A DNA stretch of 6,760 nt, taken from contig JBLHKE010000434.1 of assembly GCA_047619485.1 (NCBI GenBank), positions 1 to 6,760 of the forward strand, read 5' to 3'. Of the stretch, positions 1-6,329 are shown piece after piece. The DNA comes from JBLHKE01 sp047619485 (GTDB lineage Bacteria > Verrucomicrobiota > Verrucomicrobiia > Verrucomicrobiales > DEV007). Position numbers and translations under genes: made by a program. Each line of letters begins with the position of its first letter. Position 1 is the first letter of the stretch. Below the pieces are notes generated by a model. It worked only from the letters and a program-made list of their open reading frames with translations. It did no database searches and had not been told where the DNA came from.

Positions 1-111
1 CCGGTCTTGCGCCACCGTGTCAAGGTCGCCCCGGAGGTCGCCATCAGTGGGCAGAGCGTCGAGGGCATCCTCGAAGGTCTGATCCGTAACGTCCCGTCCC
101 CACGCCAGTAG
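1..111 (+). CDS. MoxR-family AAA+ ATPase, C-terminal end (partial)
   Basis: Only the last 36 codons are present; the reading frame is open from base 1 and ends at TAG 109-111. The visible start PVLRHR followed by a Val/Ala/Glu-rich stretch, and the ending IRNVPSP, match the extreme C-terminus of MoxR-type AAA+ ATPases, where a lid-helix Arg-His-Arg segment is followed by a short helix and a 'VP.P' end. These ATPases are thought to act as chaperone-like remodelers of partner proteins containing a von Willebrand A fold. The next gene, 9 bases downstream, encodes a DUF58 protein, the classic partner, which strongly supports the call. The catalytic Walker motifs lie outside the window, so the ATPase activity cannot be checked here. 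Confidence 0.82.
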   Translation, partial: PVLRHRVKVAPEVAISGQSVEGILEGLIRNVPSPRQ

Positions 112-120
112 CGCATCGAT

Positions 121-1422
121 TTGAAACCCGCCTCCAGATTCCTCTATGCGCTTGCTGCGTGGGCCATCGTCGGCCTGCTGGCATCCGTCTGGCCACAGTT
201 TGCCCTGCTATGGCAGTGGGGTGGGGTGATTCTCGGCATCGCTGTGGTGGTGGACGCGTTTCTATTGCTAGGCTCGAAAATCAGCATCGACCGCAAGCTG
301 CCTAGCCGCTGCGCCCTCGGCGTTGAAACCGAGATCGAGCTCACTGTCCACAACCGCGCGGGTCTCTGCAACCGGGTCACGGTGTTCGACGGCATCCCGA
401 TCGAAGCGGAGGCGCGTGAGCAACCCTGGGAGGGAACCGTTAGGCCGGGTGGATTTACGACGGTCATCTACCCGATCAAACTCCTGCGCCGCGGGCGTAT
501 TTCGTTCACGCGGACATCGGTCAAAATCCGCTCCCTACTGGGCTTGTGGGACCGGCAGTTCCGCGCTGGCGAACCCGGACACGTGCGCGTCTACCCGAAC
601 TACGAACCGGTCGTGAGCCTGGCGCTGCTATCGATCGAAAACCTCGAGAACCAGATGGGGATTGTGCGCAAGAACCACCAGGGGCTCAGCCGCGATTTCC
701 ACCAGCTGCGTGACTACAACGAGGGTGATACCCTCAACCAGGTCGATTGGAAAGCCTCGAGCAAGCGCCAGCATCTCATCAGCCGTGAATACGAGGAGCA
801 GCGCGACCAGAATATTGTGCTTATGTTAGACTCCGGGAGTCGCATGCGCGCCCTCGATGGCGAACTGCCCCAGTTCGACCACTGCCTCAACGCGATGCTA
901 CTACTCGCCTTCACGGCACTACGCCAGGGGGACAACGTCGGCGTCATGGGCTTCGGCGGCACCGACCGCTGGTTGCCGCCGGTGAAAGGGGAACACGCGA
1001 TGACCACGATCCTCAATCACCTCTACGACTACGAGACGACGCCGGCACCGAGCGACTTCGCCGAGGCGGCCGAGAAGCTGCTCATCCGGCAGCGCCGCCG
1101 TGCATTGGTCATCATCCTCACCAACCTGCGAAGTGAGGACTCAGAGCATGTGATCCCGAGTCTCCAGTTGATCCGGCAGAAGCACCTCGTGTTGCTCGCG
1201 AGCCTGCGTGAGAACTCGCTGCAGATCGCTCTCGATAAGCCGATCGACCACCTAGAGCAGGCTCTCGACTTCACCAGTACCCACCTCTACCTCAAGGATC
1301 GTCAGGAAGCTTTCGAGAAGATCGAATCCCACGGCGTCCTAACACTGGACGAAACTGCGCAGAAGTTCCCGATCTCCCTCGCGAACGAATACCTCAACAT
1401 CAAGGCGCAGGGACGTCTGTAG
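121..1422 (+). CDS. DUF58 domain membrane protein (vWA-like), MoxR partner
   Basis: This 433-residue protein has two N-terminal hydrophobic segments (about residues 7-25 and 28-50), a beta-rich middle, and a DUF58 core at about 190-280. The core carries the family signature FHQLRDYNEGDTLNQVDWKA (193-212), followed by REYEEQRD and the strand VLMLDSGSRM (233-242), which is where the metal-site motif of vWA folds lies. DUF58 proteins commonly sit next to MoxR ATPases and are thought to be membrane-anchored components of MoxR/vWA systems; the biochemical role is poorly defined. The start is TTG at 121. It lies 9 bases after the MoxR stop and in the same frame, so no earlier in-frame start exists, and the next candidate (GTG near codon 36) would remove the first membrane segment. 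No Shine-Dalgarno motif is visible. The metal-site strand reads D-S-G-S-R rather than a strict DxSxS, so metal binding may be lost or altered. Very likely co-transcribed with the ATPase. Confidence 0.9.
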   Translation: MKPASRFLYALAAWAIVGLLASVWPQFALLWQWGGVILGIAVVVDAFLLLGSKISIDRKLPSRCALGVETEIELTVHNRAGLCNRVTVFDGIPIEAEAREQPWEGTVRPGGFTTVIYPIKLLRRGRISFTRTSVKIRSLLGLWDRQFRAGEPGHVRVYPNYEPVVSLALLSIENLENQMGIVRKNHQGLSRDFHQLRDYNEGDTLNQVDWKASSKRQHLISREYEEQRDQNIVLMLDSGSRMRALDGELPQFDHCLNAMLLLAFTALRQGDNVGVMGFGGTDRWLPPVKGEHAMTTILNHLYDYETTPAPSDFAEAAEKLLIRQRRRALVIILTNLRSEDSEHVIPSLQLIRQKHLVLLASLRENSLQIALDKPIDHLEQALDFTSTHLYLKDRQEAFEKIESHGVLTLDETAQKFPISLANEYLNIKAQGRL

Positions 1423-1436
1423 GCTCGAGTGGTCAG

Positions 1437-1451
1437 CGCCATCGAGTGGCG
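1437..1451. terminator. Possible weak hairpin between convergent genes
   Basis: The 73-base gap between the convergent DUF58 gene and the transporter operon contains CGCCA, a 5-base loop TCGAG, then TGGCG, a perfect 5-bp stem. An alternative pairing of flanking AGCG (1435-1438) with CGCT (1452-1455) would lengthen it with a bulge. No clear T-run follows on either strand, so intrinsic termination is doubtful. Its position, just past both stop codons, is the main argument for a role in ending transcription. Confidence 0.22.
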
Positions 1452-1495
1452 ACGCTACCTTCTAAATCTGTGCCATTCTGTTCTGCCCCGCTCTG

Positions 1496-2398
1496 TTACG
1501 ACTTTTTCCTCATCCGCCAGCGGATGATTGCCGACAGCAGGTCTGCGGCTAGCACCAGCCCGGCACCCAGCAGGGTGAAATAGATCATGACATCATACAG
1601 GTCGCGTGGGCGTGCCTCGTTGAAGATGTAATAACCGAGCGAGGTGACGCCGAGCATGCCGAGGATGGCGGCTTCGCGCACGCAGGTTTCCCAGCGGTAG
1701 AAAAAGTAGACGAGCCATCGTGGTAGCGCATTCGGCACTAGATCGGTGAGGTAAATCTTGCTGCGCGACGCACCGAGGGCGCGCAGGGCGGCGGGTGTTT
1801 TTTCGGATTGGTTCTCGATGGTTTCAGAGCCGAGGCGGCCTAGGATGCCTAGGTTGTGCAAGGCGAGGGCGAGCACCGCAGGCCACGCGCCGAGTCCGAA
1901 TAGGCCGATCAACAGGAAGGCCCAGATGTATTCCGGGATGGCGCGTGAAACGATGAGGATCGCGCGGGTGAACCACACGACCGATTTCCAAAGTAATTTT
2001 CGGGTGGGGCTCGGTGCACGATTCGAGCCGATGAAGGGATCGGGTGTGGCCAGATTACGGGCTGAGAACGCGCAGAGGATGCTCGCCCCGACGCCAGCAA
2101 GCACGATGGCGGCGACCGATAGCCAGAGGGTGGTGACGACCGCTTCGCCGCTGTGGCTGAGGAGCTGCGCACGCACTTCTGCCCTCGGGCTGCCTGGTTC
2201 ATCGGCAGTGGTGAGGTTCTCCCAAAACCTTTCCAGGTTGGCGAGACGTTTGGAGGAGAAGACGTCGGAGAATGCGAAGTCACCGGCGATTAGGGCGTAG
2301 ACGACAAGCAGCGCGACTCCGATCAAGCTAGCGCGCAGAAAGCGATCGCGCGGCCGGGTGCGGCGTAACTGCTCGATCTGTTCTGCGCGTGTTGGCAT
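1496..2398 (-). CDS. PhnE-like ABC transporter permease, second subunit (predicted selenium oxyanion import)
   Basis: This is a 300-residue inner-membrane permease of the binding-protein-dependent transport family, most like PhnE of phosphonate/phosphite importers. Hydrophobic segments are visible at about residues 22-40, 90-112, 154-180 and 268-292, with shorter ones around 227-260. The cytoplasmic EAA-type loop that docks on the ATPase is at about 204-226 (ALRALGASRSKIY, then LVPNALP), with the conserved Gly and the closing proline element. After the loop, residues 235-255 (RWETCVREAAILGMLG) match the PhnE C-terminal pattern. A long soluble stretch between membrane segments (about 45-85) is less typical. 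It is the last gene of the operon and starts 3 bases after the stop of the other permease, which suggests translational coupling; no Shine-Dalgarno motif is visible. By homology it would be called phosphonate permease; linkage to selA argues for a selenium oxyanion instead. Permease fold near certain, substrate inferred. Confidence 0.88.
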   Translation of the reverse strand: MPTRAEQIEQLRRTRPRDRFLRASLIGVALLVVYALIAGDFAFSDVFSSKRLANLERFWENLTTADEPGSPRAEVRAQLLSHSGEAVVTTLWLSVAAIVLAGVGASILCAFSARNLATPDPFIGSNRAPSPTRKLLWKSVVWFTRAILIVSRAIPEYIWAFLLIGLFGLGAWPAVLALALHNLGILGRLGSETIENQSEKTPAALRALGASRSKIYLTDLVPNALPRWLVYFFYRWETCVREAAILGMLGVTSLGYYIFNEARPRDLYDVMIYFTLLGAGLVLAADLLSAIIRWRMRKKS

Positions 2399-2401
2399 GT
2401 T

Positions 2402-3217
2402 CTAGTGGGCGATGCGGCGGCGCGCGGTGGCGCTCCACAGATCGAAGATGATGACGAGGAAGATCAGCGCGTAGAGGTAGGTCCACACGAGTGGGAAATT
2501 GAGATCCTCGAAGGCGAGTTTGAGGAAGTAGCCGAAGGTCGCCACGCCGAAAAACCCCATCACCGCCGAGGCACGCAGGGCACACTCGAAGCGATAGAGC
2601 GTGTAGGCTAGGATGTCGGGGATCGCTTGGGGCAACAGTCCGAATAGGTAGACGCGGAGCGGGCTGGCCCCAGCGGCACCGAGGGCGTCGGCCGCTTCGC
2701 GCGGCGCCTCGTCGATCATCTCGGAGAAAATTTTGGCGAAGGTGCCACTGAATGGGATGGCCACGGCGATGACGCCGGCCGTGTGTGTGAAACCGATCGC
2801 CACTAGGAAGAGAAGCGCCCAGAGCAACTCGTGGATCGAGCGCATCAGAGTGATGACGGCGCGCGTGATGCAGAATAGTGCGATCCGCAGAGGGTTGCTG
2901 CGCGATCCTTTTGGCCACCAGGCGGTGGAGCCTAGAAAGCCTAAGACAAGCCCGGCGATGACGGAGATCGTGGTTGCGATCGCTGCGAACTGCAGCGTGG
3001 TGAACACCGCCTCGGCGGTATTGCGGCGGGCGTCGGCATCGAGTGCGGGCGTGAAGGCTGCCTTGACGAACTGGATGAAACTCGAACTCCGAGACGCGGA
3101 GGGGAGGGTGTCAGACGGGCTGATCCCCAGCTGGACGAAGGCGATCACCCCTAGGAGCAAGATGCCAGCGAGGAGCAGGCGGCGGCCACCGATGTTCTGA
3201 CTCAGACGGGTTTGCAT
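2402..3217 (-). CDS. PhnE-like ABC transporter permease, first subunit (predicted selenium oxyanion import)
   Basis: This is a 271-residue inner-membrane permease related to PhnE. A membrane segment lies at about residues 12-31, followed by a periplasmic stretch, then hydrophobic segments at about 72-96, 113-142, 145-160 and 242-262. The EAA loop (about 170-200) begins EAPREAADALGAAGASP and ends LLPQAIP, a very good match to the ATPase-docking motif. The next segment, YRFECALRASAVMGFFGV (208-225), aligns with the equivalent region of the downstream permease, so the two are paralogues and probably form a heterodimeric channel. The ATG at 3217 lies 9 bases after the ATPase stop (TGA) and in its frame; the gene ends with TAG at 2402-2404. 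No phosphonate-degradation genes are nearby, whereas selA is, so a selenate or selenite substrate is inferred. Confidence 0.88.
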   Translation of the reverse strand: MQTRLSQNIGGRRLLLAGILLLGVIAFVQLGISPSDTLPSASRSSSFIQFVKAAFTPALDADARRNTAEAVFTTLQFAAIATTISVIAGLVLGFLGSTAWWPKGSRSNPLRIALFCITRAVITLMRSIHELLWALLFLVAIGFTHTAGVIAVAIPFSGTFAKIFSEMIDEAPREAADALGAAGASPLRVYLFGLLPQAIPDILAYTLYRFECALRASAVMGFFGVATFGYFLKLAFEDLNFPLVWTYLYALIFLVIIFDLWSATARRRIAH

Positions 3218-3226
3218 GATCGATAC

Positions 3227-4000
3227 TCAGATTTCATCACGGTCTCCGAGGTTGAAGAGTGACTCGAGGTCTTCACCCTTCAGGCCGTCGCTAGCGCCGT
3301 CGTAGACGACCTGCCCATTGCGCAAACCGACGATTCGCGGAAAGAATTCGCGTGCCAGATCCATGTTGTGCAGGCTCATGCAGAGCGTCAGCCCGTCTTC
3401 GCTCGAGAGTTTGCTCAGCAGGCTGACGGTGTCGTGTGCACGCGCCGGATCGACGCTCGAGACCGGTTCGTCAGCAAGCAGTGCGAGTGGTTCTTGGAAG
3501 AGGGCGCGGGCAATGGCCACGCGCTGCTGTTGGCCTCCGGAGAGCCGATCGGTGCGTTCGTAGAGTTTCTCATCAATGCCGACGCGCTCGAGGATGGCAT
3601 GGATTTGCTCGAGATCCTCACTGCCCGGGAACAAGAAATCCCGTAAGGTCCGCAACAGGCTGCGCCGCCCTAGCTTGCCGCCGATGACGTTCTGCACCAC
3701 CCGGATGTTGGGGACTAGCGCGAGGTGCTGGTGGATGAAACCGATGCGGCTGCGGGTGGTTCGCAATTCGCTCGGTGACAAACTGGCGAGGTCTTTGCCG
3801 AAGACTGAGACGCTGCCCGCGGTGGGGCTAGCCATGCCGTTGAGGAGCCGCAACATGGTGGTCTTACCACCTCCGCTGGGGCCGACAATGGCGACGCGCT
3901 CGCCGGCCTCGATCGAGATCGAGACACGATCGAGCGCGTCAGTATTACCGAAGCGGACACTTGCGGCTTCGAGTTGGAAATGTCTAGCGCTGTCGGCCAT
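3227..4000 (-). CDS. PhnC-like ABC transporter ATP-binding protein (predicted selenium oxyanion import)
   Basis: This 257-residue cytoplasmic ATPase energises the importer. All nucleotide-binding motifs are intact: Walker A GPSGGGKTT at 40-48, Q-loop Gln at 91 (IHQHLALVP), ABC signature LSGGQQQRVAIARAL at 153-167, Walker B LALLADEP at 172-179 with catalytic Glu178, D-loop SSVDP at 181-185, and switch His211. Length and the VVQNVIGGKLG segment after the Q-loop fit the PhnC subfamily. It is encoded between the substrate-binding lipoprotein gene (32-base gap) and the first permease (9-base gap), all on the same strand, consistent with one transcript. The ATG start at 4000 has no clear Shine-Dalgarno motif. 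Motifs make active ATPase function very likely; substrate is inferred only from the operon. Confidence 0.92.
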   Translation of the reverse strand: MADSARHFQLEAASVRFGNTDALDRVSISIEAGERVAIVGPSGGGKTTMLRLLNGMASPTAGSVSVFGKDLASLSPSELRTTRSRIGFIHQHLALVPNIRVVQNVIGGKLGRRSLLRTLRDFLFPGSEDLEQIHAILERVGIDEKLYERTDRLSGGQQQRVAIARALFQEPLALLADEPVSSVDPARAHDTVSLLSKLSSEDGLTLCMSLHNMDLAREFFPRIVGLRNGQVVYDGASDGLKGEDLESLFNLGDRDEI

Positions 4001-4032
4001 GACAGAAGTCCGCGCGGCGGCTTAGGATCGTC

Positions 4033-4905
4033 CTATTTGACAAAACCGAGCCCCTTGGCGACGTCGACGATGCCTTGGAAGTCTTCGTCATTGGCTTCGA
4101 TCATCCCCTCGCGCGGGAACACCGCAAGCAGGTCTTTGGGCAGTTCGAGCAGGGCTTTCTTCACCTTTTCTGTGAATCCATCACCGAAGGTCTTCTCCAA
4201 ATCTGGGTGCGCGGTCCAGTTGTAGTCCGCGTAGAATGGGGTCTTCCAGATGATCTTGCACACTTCCGGGTCGATTTTACCGGCAGCGACGAGTTTGTCA
4301 TACGCCTTGTAGCTGAGCGCGCCGACCTGGACTTTGCCAGACTCGACTGCCTCTGCTGTGGCGTCGTGGGAACCCGAGAAGGCTGGTTTGGCACCGAGAA
4401 ATTCTTCGGGTGATTTATCGGTCTCCTCGCGGATGAAGAACTCGGGCATCAGACGGCCAGAGGTCGAACTCTCAGAGCCGAAGGTGAACGACTTGCCGGC
4501 GATGTCGGGGAACTTGTCAGATCTCTCCAGACCGGAATCCTTGTGGGCGATGAAGTAAGAGTAATACTGTGGGTCAGCCTTGCCCTGGGCGATGGCGTGG
4601 GCGCCTTCGACTTTGGCACGTGCTTGGACGCCAGTGAGGCCACCGAACCAAGCGAGTTGGATATCGCCCTGCGCGAACGATTCGACCGATGCTCCGTAGT
4701 CGGATGATGGCGAATACTCGACTTTGACACCGAGTTCTTTCGAGAGGTGTTTTGCGATCTTTTCAAAGCCGGCTTTAATCTCGGCCTTGTTCTGGTCTGG
4801 GATGGCGGAAAAAGTGAGCACAGCAGCGCTGTCTTCTTTTTTTCCGCCGCATGAGGAGAGCACGACAGCGGTAACGGCTGCCGTTAGTAGTGTTCTTCTT
4901 TTCAT
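4033..4905 (-). CDS. PhnD-family substrate-binding lipoprotein, putative selenate/selenite-binding
   Basis: This is a 290-residue periplasmic binding protein anchored as a lipoprotein. The N-terminus MKRRTLLTAAVTAVVLSSC has a basic start, a hydrophobic core and a lipobox LSSC with Cys19. The mature part follows the phosphate/phosphonate/phosphite-binding (PhnD) fold: SAIPDQNKAE (33-42), the YSPSSDYGASVESF segment (64-77), and the oxyanion-binding turn GSESSTSGRLMP (143-154), whose Ser/Thr residues sit at a helix N-terminus. The element AWFGGLTGVQAR (85-96) and the later PFYADYNWTAHPDL differ from what I recall of typical PhnD. I recall an NCBIfam subfamily of this fold described as a putative selenate-binding component, defined by association with selenium genes. 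Here the gene starts 22 bases after selA, exactly that context. Phosphonate or phosphite binding remains possible; the ligand is inferred. Confidence 0.9.
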   Translation of the reverse strand: MKRRTLLTAAVTAVVLSSCGGKKEDSAAVLTFSAIPDQNKAEIKAGFEKIAKHLSKELGVKVEYSPSSDYGASVESFAQGDIQLAWFGGLTGVQARAKVEGAHAIAQGKADPQYYSYFIAHKDSGLERSDKFPDIAGKSFTFGSESSTSGRLMPEFFIREETDKSPEEFLGAKPAFSGSHDATAEAVESGKVQVGALSYKAYDKLVAAGKIDPEVCKIIWKTPFYADYNWTAHPDLEKTFGDGFTEKVKKALLELPKDLLAVFPREGMIEANDEDFQGIVDVAKGLGFVK

Positions 4906-4927
4906 GGGTACGCTTGTTTGGGTTTGG

Positions 4928-6277
4928 TTATTTACTCACCGCCAGGATGGAATCGGCGAGTTGGGAATCTTGGCGCGGAAACACCGTCCGCAAGTCGATT
5001 TTAAGTCTCGAGTCGGAAGTGTAGGTGATGACAGGGATCGCCCCCAAGCGCAGGCGCCGCGCGAGTTTATTCAGGGATTGCCCGACAGGTTCGAGGTCTA
5101 GGGTGACGGAGGGCATGGTCGACTTCGGCATGGTGCCACCGCCGATGCGCGACAGCCCTTCGCCAATGTGAACTTTTACGCCCTGGCAGTCGCTTAGGAC
5201 GTCGTAGATCTTCTCTGCGCGGGCGCGTAGCTCGTCCTCCTTCAGCGCTAGCATGGTCAGTAGCGGCAGGTTGTCGTCGCCGTTGAGATACTGCACAGCG
5301 GTGATCTCGAGCAAGGAGAGGATGAGTTTGTCACAACGCAGCGCGCGGTAGAACGGTTCCTTTTTGATCCCGGCGACGAGCTCGGCATTGCCTGCGATGA
5401 TGCCGGCCTGTGGGCCGCCGAGGAGTTTGTCACCACTGAAGCATAGGAGGTCGACGCCTTTCTTGAAAATTTCTTGGGGGGTCGGCTCGTGTTCGATCGG
5501 AGCATAGTCGTCGGTGTTAATGACGGCGCCACTGCCGAGGTCTTCGACAAATGGGACACCCTTTTCGCGCGCCATCGCCGAGATTTCTTCGGTGGTGGGA
5601 TTTTCCACAAATCCGCCCATGAAAAAATTGCTCTGGTGCACCTTGAGGATCATTGCCGTGTCATCGGCGATGGCGTCCTCGTAGTCGGCGAGGGTGGTTT
5701 TGTTGGTCGCGCCGACCTCGTGGAGTTTGGCACCGCTGGCGAGGAGGATGTCGGGGATGCGAAAGCCGCCACCGATTTCGACCAGTTCGCCACGAGAGAT
5801 GATGACCTTGTCGCGCCCCTCCTTAACGAAGTAGCGCAGGATGAGCACGAGCGCTGACGCGCAGTTGTTGACGACCGTCGCTGCCTCCGCGTTGGTGACA
5901 GAGGCCAGGCAGCGCTCTAGGAAACCCGCGCGCTTGCCGCGGTCGCCGCTCGGGATGTCGAACTCTAGGTTGTTGTAGTTCGATGCGATTTGTTGGAGGT
6001 TCTCGACGGCGGGAGCTGATAGCGGCGAGCGGCCGAGGTTGGTGTGGATCAACACACCGGTGCCGTTGATGACGGGCTGCAGGCGTTGCCCCCAGATCTG
6101 GTCGAGGCGCGAGCGGATGTCTTCGACGACGACATCAAACTCTGGTGCTTCGCCAGCTTCGCGGAGCTCGGCGATGGCTTCGCGCACGATGTCCACCACC
6201 AGGGGACGTGGCAGGTCAGTGTCCCCGAGCGCCTTGAGGACTTTTTCGACGGCGGGGATGTTGCGCAGTTGGCTCAT
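4928..6277 (-). CDS. selA: L-seryl-tRNA(Sec) selenium transferase
   Basis: SelA is a cytoplasmic PLP enzyme that converts Ser-tRNA(Sec) to Sec-tRNA(Sec) using selenophosphate, the bacterial route to selenocysteine. The 449-residue protein is close to the E. coli enzyme (about 463). The N-terminal helical region begins MSQLRNIPAVEKVL; then come INGTGVLIHTNLGRSPLS (from residue 70), ISRGELVEIGGGFRIPDI (160-177), EVGATNKT (187-194), and the PLP-lysine motif FSGDKLLGGPQAG with Lys284. The C-terminal domain (RIGGGTMPKSTMPS, then RLRLGAIPVI) is also typical. All key motifs are intact, so it should be active. The start is ambiguous: TTG at 6280 and ATG at 6277 are adjacent; ATG is preferred. No Shine-Dalgarno motif is seen. 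It is followed closely by the importer genes and preceded, after about 50 bases, by an OmpH-like gene. Its presence implies the organism makes selenoproteins. Confidence 0.96.
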   Translation of the reverse strand: MSQLRNIPAVEKVLKALGDTDLPRPLVVDIVREAIAELREAGEAPEFDVVVEDIRSRLDQIWGQRLQPVINGTGVLIHTNLGRSPLSAPAVENLQQIASNYNNLEFDIPSGDRGKRAGFLERCLASVTNAEAATVVNNCASALVLILRYFVKEGRDKVIISRGELVEIGGGFRIPDILLASGAKLHEVGATNKTTLADYEDAIADDTAMILKVHQSNFFMGGFVENPTTEEISAMAREKGVPFVEDLGSGAVINTDDYAPIEHEPTPQEIFKKGVDLLCFSGDKLLGGPQAGIIAGNAELVAGIKKEPFYRALRCDKLILSLLEITAVQYLNGDDNLPLLTMLALKEDELRARAEKIYDVLSDCQGVKVHIGEGLSRIGGGTMPKSTMPSVTLDLEPVGQSLNKLARRLRLGAIPVITYTSDSRLKIDLRTVFPRQDSQLADSILAVSK

Positions 6278-6329
6278 CAATCAGCTTGGGAGGGATGAGC
6301 ACGGTGGAAAATTCCCGCGCGCGCAGAGA

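Noticed and set aside
1758..2300. Long open frame on the plus strand opposite the second permease
   Set aside because: It lies wholly antisense to a gene with clear PhnE motifs, has a low-complexity Arg/Ala-rich translation typical of GC-rich shadows, and shows no recognisable domain.
2328..2918. 196-codon minus-strand open frame overlapping both permeases
   Set aside because: It is an out-of-frame shadow rich in Arg, His and Pro; both overlapped frames encode well-conserved permease motifs.
3180..3229. SECIS element after the ATPase TGA
   Set aside because: The only notable symmetry is TCTGA-G-TCAGA, which has a one-base centre and cannot form the required stem with a small apical loop.
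4006..4022. GC palindrome CCGCGCGG between the lipoprotein and ATPase genes as a regulatory hairpin
   Set aside because: It is a short self-complementary run, expected in GC-rich DNA, that cannot form a stable loop, and no T-run follows.
1496..4905. Naming the transporter simply as a phosphonate importer (phnC, phnD, phnE)
   Set aside because: Family homology supports it, but there are no phosphonate metabolism genes and selA heads the group; gene symbols were therefore left blank and substrate stated as inferred.
5474..5857. Plus-strand open frames opposite selA (also 6039-6527)
   Set aside because: They are antisense to the highly conserved PLP-enzyme sequence and have no start signal or domain of their own.
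6310..6325. GCGCGCGC run between the OmpH-like gene and selA as a terminator
   Set aside because: It is a simple alternating run without a proper loop or following T-run on the transcribed strand.
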